DNA from: an uncultured SAR116 cluster alpha proteobacterium
GTDB taxonomy: Bacteria > Pseudomonadota > Alphaproteobacteria > Puniceispirillales > Puniceispirillaceae
Direction: 5' to 3'
DNA length: 56,651 nucleotides
NCBI GenBank assembly: GCA_902573725.1
Contig: CACGLE010000006.1
Location: forward strand, 1 to 56,651
Each line of letters opens with the position of its first letter. Position 1 is the first letter of the stretch. The translations under genes and the position numbers were made by a program. Below the pieces are notes generated by a model that did not search any database, had not been told where the DNA came from, and saw nothing but the letters and a program-made list of their open reading frames with translations. Below are positions 8,879 through 17,021 of this stretch, piece after piece.

Positions 8879-9718
8879 ATGAGCCAAACAACACAAAACC
8901 TTCTTAAAAATAAAATTAAAATAATAATTGAAAACAACATCACTACAACTGTGATAACAATTTTAATTCTTTTGAATGCAGTAGTATTGGGATTAGAGAC
9001 AGATAATTATTTTGCTAGTAAGTTTGGTAGTATTTTAAATTGGGCTGATAAATTTATTCTTATACTCTTCTCATTTGAATTATTTCTAAAATTTTATGTT
9101 TATCGTATTAAATTTTTTCATTCAGGTTGGAATATCTTTGATCTTTCGATTGTAATCATTGCTTGGTTACCGACTAGTGGTGCGCTTACAGTTTTGCGCG
9201 CACTGAGAATTCTTCGTATTTTGAGACTGATTTCGGTTGTTCCACAACTGCGTCGTGTTGTATCTGCCATAGGGTATTCCATCCCTGGTATGGTGTCGGT
9301 TGTGGGTGTTTTAGGACTGATATTTTATGTGGCTTCGGTTTTGGCAACAAAATTATTTGGGATACACCCTGATCCATTCATGCAAGAGTGGTTCGGAAGT
9401 ATAGGTGCATCAGCATATACTTTATTTCAAATAATGACTTTGGAAAGTTGGTCAATGGGAGTGGTTCGCCCCACGATGGAGCTTTTTCCTTGGGCTTGGG
9501 CATTTTTTATTCCATTCATAATAATTACAAGTTTTGCTGTTCTTAATTTTTTTATCGGGATCATCGTTGATTCAATGCAAATCGCACAAAAGGATGACCA
9601 AGTTAATAACGAAATTGAAAACTCTCACATTACTATGAAAGAATATAAGTTGCTTAAAGAACAACTTGATAAATTAGTCACGGAAATTAATCTACTTCGA
9701 GACAAATTAGAGAAATGA
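8879..9718 (+). CDS. NavAb/NaChBac-type voltage-gated sodium channel
   Basis: The protein has 279 residues from the ATG at 8879 (GTG at 8870 is possible but lacks a ribosome site; GAGAG lies just before the ATG). Six membrane segments form a one-domain tetrameric channel. S4 carries gating arginines every third residue (RALRILRILRLI, about 102-113). The selectivity filter TLESWSM at 187-193 equals that of NavAb-type channels. S6 ends FFIGIIVDSM, and the C-terminus is a charged coiled coil (about 240-279) that usually drives tetramerisation. It conducts sodium inward upon depolarisation. In Bacillus a homologue supports motility and pH homeostasis; a similar role here is inference. The gene stands alone, before a 57-aa membrane protein. 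Confidence 0.95.
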   Translation: MSQTTQNLLKNKIKIIIENNITTTVITILILLNAVVLGLETDNYFASKFGSILNWADKFILILFSFELFLKFYVYRIKFFHSGWNIFDLSIVIIAWLPTSGALTVLRALRILRILRLISVVPQLRRVVSAIGYSIPGMVSVVGVLGLIFYVASVLATKLFGIHPDPFMQEWFGSIGASAYTLFQIMTLESWSMGVVRPTMELFPWAWAFFIPFIIITSFAVLNFFIGIIVDSMQIAQKDDQVNNEIENSHITMKEYKLLKEQLDKLVTEINLLRDKLEK

Positions 9719-9728
9719 CCATTTAATT

Positions 9729-9902
9729 ATGTTTAAACTTATTATCATTTTACTAATAATATTTTCTTTATTTTTTCTAATGAGACAGTTTTTCCCATCT
9801 ATTGCGACATTTACTATAAGAATTTTGAATAATCCCTTTTTTAAGTCTTTCCTCATACGCGGAATTTGGCGAATAATTCAGGTTATATTATTTCGAAGAT
9901 AA
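9729..9902 (+). CDS. Small basic membrane protein, 57 aa, unknown
   Basis: An uninterrupted frame of 57 residues starts 10 bases after the sodium channel stop. It has one strong membrane segment (residues about 3-17, almost all Ile, Leu and Phe) and a basic amphipathic tail ending FRR. No ribosome site is obvious, but the short gap allows coupling to the channel gene. I know no family. Its position invites the guess that it is an accessory peptide of the channel; nothing in the sequence proves expression. Confidence 0.45.
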   Translation: MFKLIIILLIIFSLFFLMRQFFPSIATFTIRILNNPFFKSFLIRGIWRIIQVILFRR

Positions 9903-9963
9903 CGCTAGGGGTAGTTGTTTTACCAAAACTTTATTTAATTTTCATCAGTTAAGAAATTTATAT

Positions 9964-10362
9964 ATGCAAAATTTAAAAAATAGTTTTTTTTCCATAATTT
10001 CCATTCTTATAGCATTCACAAATGTTGAGGCAGCAACCTTAGATCTTGAATGCAAAATAACAAATGAAATCACACATACTGGTTTTTTTAAGACTAATTC
10101 AGAATTTAAAATAGAAACAGATAATTTCTCTGTTCTTATTATTAAAATGCCTCCAGAAGGTTCCATCGTTCTTAAGGAAAACTTTAATAATTATATGAAT
10201 AATATATACGCTAGTGAATATAAAAATCTTACTTCAAAGATTGCTTTTCTTCAAAAAGATATTTTTTCTTCAGAAAATAAAAAAAAATGGTTATTTAAAT
10301 ATATCGTTATAAGAATGAACCAAACTATAGGTTTTGAAGCTATATGTAGTAATGTAATGTAA
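9964..10362 (+). CDS. Exported protein of unknown function
   Basis: 132 residues with a signal peptide (1-23, likely cleavage VEA-AT). The mature part is about 109 residues, with one Cys at about residue 30 and one near the end (ICSNVM) that could pair. A beta-rich domain with the pattern ECKITNE and SEFKIETDNFSVLIIK resembles small secreted domains of unknown function; I do not recognise it. The gene is on the same strand as the oxidoreductase 45 bp downstream. Codon use is AT-rich, like its surroundings. Confidence 0.6.
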   Translation: MQNLKNSFFSIISILIAFTNVEAATLDLECKITNEITHTGFFKTNSEFKIETDNFSVLIIKMPPEGSIVLKENFNNYMNNIYASEYKNLTSKIAFLQKDIFSSENKKKWLFKYIVIRMNQTIGFEAICSNVM

Positions 10363-10407
10363 TACTTACATAAAGTTATTACCAATTTTATAATTAAAGG
10401 ATTATAT

Positions 10408-11397
10408 ATGAAAGCAATTTGGTACGAAAGACAGGGGGATGCATCAGAAGTTCTAATATATGGCGAAATGGAAAAGCCAACCCCTCAAAATGATGAAGTG
10501 CTTATTAAAGTTTATTATTCCGGTTTGAACCCCTCTGATACAAAACGGAGGATCGGTTTCAGGGGACAGAAACACGCTTTTCATTCTATTATTCCTCATA
10601 GTGATGGATCGGGGATAATTGAAGCTGTAGGCAGTAATATTGACCCCAAAAGGATAGGAGAGCGAGTTTGGGTTTATTCGGCTCAATGGCAACGACCTTT
10701 TGGAACAGCTGCAAATTTCGTTTGCGTTCCATCTAACCTTGCTATAAAACTTGAAGACTCGATATCTCTTGAAGTTGCGGCTACCATTGGGATTCCTGCA
10801 TTAACCGCTTATGCAGGTATGTTCAAATATACCAACCCTAAAAATAAAACAATTTTAATAACTGGTGGCGCTGGAAGTGTCGGAAATTGCGCAATACAAA
10901 TGGCTAAACATGCCGGTGCTACAGTGATTTCTTCAGTCAGCGGAGATAAAAAAATGAAAGCAGCTTTGACGGCGGGGGCAGATTATGCATTAAGATATGA
11001 CTCTAGAAACTTTGCTGACGATATTATGAAAATAACCAAAGGAGAGAAAGTGGATCTTATATTCGATGTGGCTTTAGGTACCAACATAGAAACTAATTTA
11101 GAAATTATTAAAGATCATGGCATCATATCTACCTATGCTTCCGATAGAAAAGCAATAACCGAAATACCGTTTCAGAAATTTTTATTAATGAATCTCACCA
11201 TACATAGTGTTTTTATGTATCTGCTACCAGATAAAATGATGCAAAATGCTCTTGAATTTATAAGGGATTGGCAGATTAATTCAGGTATCAAACCATTTAT
11301 TGCGAAAGTATATCCTTTAGAGGAGACAGCTGCGGCCCATTTGGCCCTAGAGTCTGGAGAAACAATTGGAAACATTATTATTGACTGTAGGAATTAA
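10408..11397 (+). CDS. MDR-family quinone oxidoreductase (zinc-independent)
   Basis: A 329-residue medium-chain dehydrogenase/reductase. Residues 1-120 form the GroES-like domain. The Rossmann domain has a nucleotide-binding loop GGAGSVGNCAIQMA at about residues 152-165. The catalytic-zinc cysteine of alcohol dehydrogenases is replaced (NPSDTKRR), as in NADPH:quinone reductases. It would reduce quinones or enones with NADPH in the cytoplasm. AAAGGA lies 8 bases before the ATG. The stop is 3 bases from the next gene, so the two are probably co-transcribed. Confidence 0.88.
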   Translation: MKAIWYERQGDASEVLIYGEMEKPTPQNDEVLIKVYYSGLNPSDTKRRIGFRGQKHAFHSIIPHSDGSGIIEAVGSNIDPKRIGERVWVYSAQWQRPFGTAANFVCVPSNLAIKLEDSISLEVAATIGIPALTAYAGMFKYTNPKNKTILITGGAGSVGNCAIQMAKHAGATVISSVSGDKKMKAALTAGADYALRYDSRNFADDIMKITKGEKVDLIFDVALGTNIETNLEIIKDHGIISTYASDRKAITEIPFQKFLLMNLTIHSVFMYLLPDKMMQNALEFIRDWQINSGIKPFIAKVYPLEETAAAHLALESGETIGNIIIDCRN

Positions 11398-11400
11398 TAT

Positions 11401-11844
11401 ATGATTTTTTTCACAATTAAAAAAAATTATGTTGATAAATACCTAAAGAATTGGAGTCTTATTTTACCAATTATTTTATTAGCTTTTTTCCAACAAATTA
11501 GTTTGGGGAAAACGGAAACACTTAACTGGAATATTGGATTGTATTGTAAAGGAAATCTGCCTGACCAAAGACTGGATAGCTTTTTTATAATAGAAGAAAA
11601 GTTACGCTTTATTCGATATGCACAATTTAATAATGATATGGTTAATTTTTCCTTGCCTGCTATTGAGCTACAGATAACACCGAAGGAACTTTTTAATAGA
11701 CCTGAAGGGTTAACGATAAATAGAGAAACACTTGCAATGAAATGGCGAAATAGTAAAAAATTATGTAATTTAGAAAAAATAGAAAACTTAGAAGCTCTTG
11801 CCCAAGAGCACCTCATTTTTCTACTTAAAGATAATAAGTTATGA
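11401..11844 (+). CDS. Exported protein of unknown function
   Basis: 147 residues. A basic N-terminus is followed by a hydrophobic stretch (about 18-34, ILPIILLAFFQQISLG) that reads as a signal peptide or membrane anchor. The mature domain has two cysteines (YCKGN at about 50 and KLCNLEK at about 122) and a tryptophan-containing core. No family recognised. It starts 3 bases after the oxidoreductase stop and ends 12 bases before the HAD-like gene, so the three genes look like one operon. Confidence 0.6.
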   Translation: MIFFTIKKNYVDKYLKNWSLILPIILLAFFQQISLGKTETLNWNIGLYCKGNLPDQRLDSFFIIEEKLRFIRYAQFNNDMVNFSLPAIELQITPKELFNRPEGLTINRETLAMKWRNSKKLCNLEKIENLEALAQEHLIFLLKDNKL

Positions 11845-11856
11845 GCGATAAATAAA

Positions 11857-12498
11857 ATGAAAGCGATTCTATTTGGTTCAATTGGTGTGATTGCAGAAAC
11901 ATCCGAACTGCAGCGTCAATCCTATAATGAGGCTTTCAAATACCATGGTTTAGATTGGTATTGGAGTGTAGCCAATTATTGTGAATTACTAAAAAAACCT
12001 GGGGGATTAAAGAGATTGAATATATTTGGGGGTCATTTGATTGACTCTGAAACCTTATTGGAAATCCACAAAACTAGGCAAACCATTTTTGACTCCAAAA
12101 TTGAACATGGTCTTCAACCGAGGAATGGTATTGAAAATTGTATTAATTTTTGTAAACAGAATAATATTAAAATTGGTCTAATTACAACGACCACGTCAAA
12201 TATGTTAAATTCTATTTCTAACTCTCTGAAAGATCATATTAATTTTGACTCTTTTGATTTAATTACCACGAAAGAAAATGTTATTAATGAAAAACCAGAC
12301 CAAGAGGTTTATAACTTCGCTCTGGACAAATTGGAGTTTGAAGCTAGTCAGGTAATTGCGGTAGAGGACACAGAGGTAAATCAATCTGCTGCCATGCAAG
12401 CGGGACTAATATGTTACCTTTTTGCAGGCGAATACGCTGCAACTCAATATAATATTAATAATATAAACTCGCTTGAAAATATGTTTTCAAACATGTGA
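11857..12498 (+). CDS. HAD-like protein with altered catalytic motif I (CbbY/phosphoglucomutase-like)
   Basis: 213 residues with the layout of CbbY-like HAD phosphatases, including a helical cap at about residues 18-80. Motif I, normally DxDG(V/T), reads FGSIGVIAETSE here, so both catalytic aspartates are lost (G and I in their places). Motif II (LITTTTSN), motif III lysine (NEKPDQEVYN) and motif IV (VEDTEVNQSAAMQAGL) remain. A phosphoaspartyl mechanism therefore looks impossible; it may bind a sugar phosphate without hydrolysis or use another mechanism. Because ETSELQRQSYNEAF and the other motifs are well kept, it does not look like a decaying gene. Confidence 0.75.
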   Translation: MKAILFGSIGVIAETSELQRQSYNEAFKYHGLDWYWSVANYCELLKKPGGLKRLNIFGGHLIDSETLLEIHKTRQTIFDSKIEHGLQPRNGIENCINFCKQNNIKIGLITTTTSNMLNSISNSLKDHINFDSFDLITTKENVINEKPDQEVYNFALDKLEFEASQVIAVEDTEVNQSAAMQAGLICYLFAGEYAATQYNINNINSLENMFSNM

Positions 12499-12547
12499 CT
12501 AAAAAACAAATTTTAAAAGAATTTGAAATTTAAAACCAAAATTTTGT

Positions 12548-13546
12548 TCAATTTATTTGGGGTTCAATATCTTTAGCAAACTTGCGAAGTCCCTCTATGC
12601 CACCACCAGCATCTACCAACAAAATATAGCTTATCCCGCCGTCTTTGAGCTGATGCAAACGCTCTACTATTTCGTCTACAGTCCCTATTAAAGCCCCTAG
12701 TAAGGCCTCGTCACTCCCTTTATGTATCATTATACTCGCCTTATTTTTTCCATCAGGACGTTGTGATAAGGCGTCAACTCTTGCTCGTGCTTTCATCCTT
12801 TTTTCTATAGCGTTCATTTTATCCTCTTCGTTTTCAGCAATATAAAGTGCACGAGCTAAAGCAATCTCTCCATTTACTCTATTAGAACTATTTTTCTGTT
12901 GGGCCTCTCTAAAAGTTTTAACACGTTCAAGTACAGATTTAGTTGGAGAAAATTGGTCAAGCAAAAGATTAGCCCCCATATTTGCTACCGTAACAATTGA
13001 GGCGGGATTACCAGCTGCAAGCCAAAGTGGTGGATGAGGCTTTTGAGCACATGGAGGCTCTACAATAATATCATTAAATTGCCAAAACTTTCCTTCATAA
13101 GACCATCTTTCATCGTTTAACCAAGATTTTTTCATTATTTCAATGGATTCAAGGAATCTCGGCTCTGCCTCATCCATAGAAATACCAAAACTATTAAACT
13201 CATTAAAGCGGTATCCTTTACCTACCCCAAAATCAAGTCGTCCGTCGGACAGCAAATCAAGTGTTGCAGCTTGTTCAGCCAAAAAAACAGGATTATGCCA
13301 TGGAAGCGTAATAACAGCAGTGCCGAGACGCATACTAGTTGTTAATGCTGATAGGTAAGTAAGTAAATTTAGGGATGCTGAAACCTGACCAAATCCAGTA
13401 AAGTGATGCTCTACTGTGAAACTACTATAAAACCCAAGAGACTCAGCCTCGACATTGTAATTCAACCATTCCTTGTAGCCAGACGAGCTATCAATATCTA
13501 CATTACCCCGAACAGCTTTCGCACTTCCAAACAGCCCAAATTTCAT
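12548..13546 (-). CDS. Luciferase-like flavin-dependent monooxygenase (LLM class)
   Basis: A 332-residue bacterial-luciferase-fold enzyme. It begins MKFGLFGSA, with VEHHFTGFGQVSASLNLLTYL at about 46-66 and the FMN/F420-binding region LGTAVITLPWHNPVFLAEQAATLD at about 74-97; DFGVGKGYR is typical of the group. It uses reduced flavin and oxygen to oxidise an unknown substrate. I chose the ATG at 13546, where the family normally begins; a TTG three codons upstream is also open. It converges on the HAD-like gene, with 49 bp between the stops. Confidence 0.85.
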   Translation of the reverse strand: MKFGLFGSAKAVRGNVDIDSSSGYKEWLNYNVEAESLGFYSSFTVEHHFTGFGQVSASLNLLTYLSALTTSMRLGTAVITLPWHNPVFLAEQAATLDLLSDGRLDFGVGKGYRFNEFNSFGISMDEAEPRFLESIEIMKKSWLNDERWSYEGKFWQFNDIIVEPPCAQKPHPPLWLAAGNPASIVTVANMGANLLLDQFSPTKSVLERVKTFREAQQKNSSNRVNGEIALARALYIAENEEDKMNAIEKRMKARARVDALSQRPDGKNKASIMIHKGSDEALLGALIGTVDEIVERLHQLKDGGISYILLVDAGGGIEGLRKFAKDIEPQIN

Positions 13547-13696
13547 CTTTTTCAATCTTTTAATAAAAACCCAAATAACTTATTTAAATTATATAACGAA
13601 CAAATCAACAATCTATGATTTAAGTGTTAATACTATTATACAAAAACAGTAGTAAAAAATGAATTGAAACACCAAACTCATCCGTAATTTTTAAAA

Positions 13697-14005
13697 TTAG
13701 TGTGTCCAAGAAATCTTACGGTCTGACGAAAAATTATCAGCATAAGATTTTATATTTAATTTGCGAGGTTGCGGGTTTATAACATCATAAACAATACCTT
13801 GCTTCTCAGCATAACGCATTGCGGCTTCTTTGCTCGAAAATTCTATTTTCACCTGTTTTTGAGTATCCCCGCTTGATTGCCAACCCATCAATGGATCCGG
13901 TATTGCCGGGGTTTTTCTCACAAATTCTAATATCCAGGATTTAGACTTCGCTCGTCCTGACTGCATAGAAGTTTTTGTTGGTTTATATATCTTTGCGATA
14001 GTCAT
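13697..14005 (-). CDS. NDUFS4-type accessory subunit of NADH dehydrogenase (complex I)
   Basis: 102 residues matching the ETC complex I subunit family (mitochondrial NDUFS4, 18 kDa): IYKPTKTSMQSGRAKSKSW at the start, DPLMGWQSSGDTQ in the middle, FSSKEAAMRYAEKQGI and a terminal ISWTH. The family is found in mitochondria and alphaproteobacteria, which supports the host assignment. It sits at the matrix/cytoplasmic arm of complex I and helps assembly and stability. As usual in the class it is unlinked to the nuo operon, which lies more than 37 kb away here. Confidence 0.95.
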   Translation of the reverse strand: MTIAKIYKPTKTSMQSGRAKSKSWILEFVRKTPAIPDPLMGWQSSGDTQKQVKIEFSSKEAAMRYAEKQGIVYDVINPQPRKLNIKSYADNFSSDRKISWTH

Positions 14006-14147
14006 GAAGATTCCAAATAATTAAACTTTAATTTCATAAGAGATTATCTAATGTTTATTTTTTTAAACTTACAATAAAGTATAGTTTTTTCAATGAAAAT
14101 TAAACATATTCTTGCTTTGTCGTTAGGATTTCATTGGGAGTTTCGAT

Positions 14148-15938
14148 GTGCATAAGCTTACAAAAGTTAAATTACCTTTTATGTTTTTCTTATTATTTGG
14201 CTTATACAATGAACCTGCCAACAGTATCCTTAGTGAAAATACCCCCAAAAATGACCAAATAACCCCAATCTATGACGAAAAAACTGTCCCTAAGCCAGCA
14301 TCCCCCAAAACCAAAGCTTCTGTTCAGATGCCAGAAGAAAAAAAATTACGTAACCAAACAGAACGAACAAAAGAAAAACAGGTTAAACCAAAAGATATCA
14401 AAACAGAGATCACTATTACAGCAAAAAGTATAGAAAAAGAATTAGTCCCAGTGGAAGAACCTGAAATTTTACTTTCTGACGTGGTTGAATCTCTTGAAAG
14501 TATAATCAAAGAGAAAGCTAGTTATCAATTCATTCCCAGTACACCAGAAAACGATTTTTTAATTTTATCTGCACTTGATGTTGTGGTCACAAATACAGAA
14601 AACAGTTTATACAAAGGAATGTCAAAGATGGTAGAAGTTGAAGAACAACCCGCCTGCCAAGCTGAACTCAATATTTGCAATAGCCTACTAATCTCTTCCC
14701 TTACGGAAAGATTAAAAAATATCGAATTTATAAAATTGAGCCAACAAGCATTGGGAACACCAGTTTATACTCCAGACATTAGTTTTGTATCTCCTTTTTA
14801 CTTAACTGAATCTGATATCAAATTTGCATTCACCTCTTCAAAAGAGACAGAAAATAAAAAAAATAAGTATGAAGTTAGACCTGAGGACTTCTCATATTCA
14901 ATTCGAAATATCCTTATAAACAAAGAGAAATTTTTTACAAAACCTGATAGCGGATTTATAAACAAAATCAGAGTATTAGAAGCAGGACTTTCTGCTCAAA
15001 GTCAGTCTAATACGGGGGGGGAGTTAATTGATATGAAACCGAACTCACTGAAGAAGGAAAGTAATCTTACTGCAGACACTACAAAACAAGCAATGAAACA
15101 GATCAATGAGTTTATAAATTTTTTAGAACAGAAAAAAATAGTGGTCAAAAATAAAATTATAATTGCAGATAAAAATGCCATACCAAATACCACTCAGATA
15201 TTAGACCACCTGGAACAAGAGGCATCCATTACAACTTCTCTATTTAACTTAATAAGTTATTACATTGAAAATGATTTTAAAGACCTGCAAAATAGCCAAG
15301 CTTTAAAGAAAACAACTTTTGCATGGTATCAAAATTATTCAAAACTACTTGAACAAATGAATGGGTTACCAATTTTGAGTAATGAAGTATCGGAAAGAAA
15401 TCTTACTTTAATCTCAGAGTTACAAACCCAAATAAGGAATGCCAGACAAAATGGTATAGCTTTAACAGACACTATATTAAATAGTAGAGAGGGCATCGTG
15501 TCATTTGACCAGTCTCTTCCTGATATTTCTATTCTAAATGCGGAGCTGAAAGAAGTTCAGGAAACAATTCCTTATCAGGATTTGGATATAATTATGCAGG
15601 AAACTATTGAGAAATTGAATCAAATTCTAAATATTCTTTCTTCAGAAAATAGAGACCAGTTATCTAAGCCAATTAACAAAAATACACTAGAATTTTTTCC
15701 TGGTTTTGTTCATGAAAATAGAGCTATGCAGGAAATAATAGACTTTATACTATTTAAAAACCATCAATTAAATAATCCTAAAGATATCGGTTTATCTGAT
15801 ATAGGAGTGTATACAGGCAAAGATGGTTTTTTTAAATACAAGGCTGGTTATCTAAAACTTAATAGTTCCTCTCCTGAAAAACAGGCGATTAAAATATTAG
15901 ATAATTTAAATTATATTTCTGAAATACCTACTTTTTGA
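14148..15938 (+). CDS. Large exported helical protein of unknown function with an internal G8 tract
   Basis: 596 residues from a GTG with a good ribosome site (GGGAG, 7 bases upstream). Residues 1-26 form a signal peptide (MFFLLFGLYNEPANS). Residues about 30-110 are Lys/Glu/Pro-rich and disordered. Two cysteines follow (QPACQAELNIC, about 172-179). The rest is mainly helical, with coiled-coil-like stretches at about 310-350 and 440-540. I find no known domain. A run of eight G at 15014-15021 encodes TGGE in frame; in such AT-rich DNA it is a likely slippage site that would switch the gene off. It stands alone between NDUFS4 and two minus-strand membrane genes. Confidence 0.65.
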   Translation: MHKLTKVKLPFMFFLLFGLYNEPANSILSENTPKNDQITPIYDEKTVPKPASPKTKASVQMPEEKKLRNQTERTKEKQVKPKDIKTEITITAKSIEKELVPVEEPEILLSDVVESLESIIKEKASYQFIPSTPENDFLILSALDVVVTNTENSLYKGMSKMVEVEEQPACQAELNICNSLLISSLTERLKNIEFIKLSQQALGTPVYTPDISFVSPFYLTESDIKFAFTSSKETENKKNKYEVRPEDFSYSIRNILINKEKFFTKPDSGFINKIRVLEAGLSAQSQSNTGGELIDMKPNSLKKESNLTADTTKQAMKQINEFINFLEQKKIVVKNKIIIADKNAIPNTTQILDHLEQEASITTSLFNLISYYIENDFKDLQNSQALKKTTFAWYQNYSKLLEQMNGLPILSNEVSERNLTLISELQTQIRNARQNGIALTDTILNSREGIVSFDQSLPDISILNAELKEVQETIPYQDLDIIMQETIEKLNQILNILSSENRDQLSKPINKNTLEFFPGFVHENRAMQEIIDFILFKNHQLNNPKDIGLSDIGVYTGKDGFFKYKAGYLKLNSSSPEKQAIKILDNLNYISEIPTF

Positions 15939-16052
15939 TTTCCCTTCTCATACTTTGATTTTCTCTGCAGTGACCAAAGCCCTTCCCTTTATACCGAATA
16001 CTAATATATTACGAAAGGAAATAATTTAAAGAGTATCTTGAAAAATCAATAA

Positions 16053-16262
16053 TTAATTTTTCTCGCTTTTATTTGAATTACTAGTTGCCACGCGCTGAAT
16101 TAAAAATGCCACAAAAATGACGCTCAGAGCATAGACTAATACTGGCCATGGACTACTCAATAAGCCCTCTCTCAAAGATTCTTGTGCACACATAAACGAT
16201 TTTTTAAAATCGGACGCTTCAACTGAACTTTCAAATAATTCACAAATGGTTTTATTATCCAT
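16053..16262 (-). CDS. Small single-span membrane protein, unknown
   Basis: 69 residues with a soluble N-terminal half containing two cysteines (ICELFE and FMCAQE), one membrane segment (residues about 40-57, PVLVYALSVIFVAFLIQRV) and a short basic tail. It begins 10 bases after the stop of the upstream four-span membrane gene, so the two probably form an operon and may interact. No family recognised. Confidence 0.55.
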   Translation of the reverse strand: MDNKTICELFESSVEASDFKKSFMCAQESLREGLLSSPWPVLVYALSVIFVAFLIQRVATSNSNKSEKN

Positions 16263-16272
16263 TTACATACCT

Positions 16273-16692
16273 TTAAAATGAGGATGAGCTAAATAATCTC
16301 ACTATAAACATTAAAGTAAAATAGCCACCATTAATAGCCAAAATAAAGCCAATAAAGATACAAATTTCTTTTGGTAAATCATTTCCCAATAGTGATGAAA
16401 AAAAATGTTTTCCCGATATTACTCCGAGCTCTAAAAACCAGATAGATAAACATGCAGCATTGAAAATAAAGAAGCTGATCTTACTTTGTATTAATGTCAA
16501 CACGCTTAAAACTAACACTATTGAAACGACCAAAAAATTTACAACTAATGGTATTTTATATACGTTTACATGAAGCCTTTTGATTAAAAATAGTGGCTCT
16601 TGATAATAAGATGCAATTGATGACAGACCAAATATTAAGCCAAAATGTATTAGTAACAAAATCCCAAATTTTGTTATTATTAAAACATCCAT
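16273..16692 (-). CDS. Four-span integral membrane protein, unknown
   Basis: 139 residues with about four membrane segments (about 6-27, 48-67, 72-93 and 110-133). The loop between spans 1 and 2 contains YYQEPLFLIKRLHVNVYKIP. No catalytic or transport motif is seen. It is the first gene of a two-gene minus-strand operon. The length and topology fit many small uncharacterised membrane families. Confidence 0.55.
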   Translation of the reverse strand: MDVLIITKFGILLLIHFGLIFGLSSIASYYQEPLFLIKRLHVNVYKIPLVVNFLVVSIVLVLSVLTLIQSKISFFIFNAACLSIWFLELGVISGKHFFSSLLGNDLPKEICIFIGFILAINGGYFTLMFIVRLFSSSSF

Positions 16693-17021
16693 CTCAAGTC
16701 TAACCTATAAAGATACCGATTATCCTCTTAGAATTTAACTATTCCAATATCTAACACCAAAATAGTTTTTTTAGAAAAATAAAAAAGAAAAAAGAAAAAA
16801 TTTTTTGAAACTGATTTTGATATGACTCAAAATCCGAAATAAACTTACAAATTATTTCGAAGCATTGAAAATAATTTTGTATTTTTAAAATAAATATTTA
16901 TTTTCTAAGAATTATTAGTCTAGGCTTTTTAAAAAAAAGTTATTTATATTTTTTAAATATCTTTCCTGATGTTAAAACGTAAAAATAAAATTGTCTTTTT
17001 TAATTTTTTGAGAGATTGCTA
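16693..17021. other. AT-rich intergenic region
   Basis: About 330 bp with no gene, extremely A/T-rich with long A runs. It lies between divergent transcripts and must contain promoters for the membrane-protein pair and the aldehyde dehydrogenase. I cannot assign specific -35 or -10 boxes with confidence. Confidence 0.4.
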
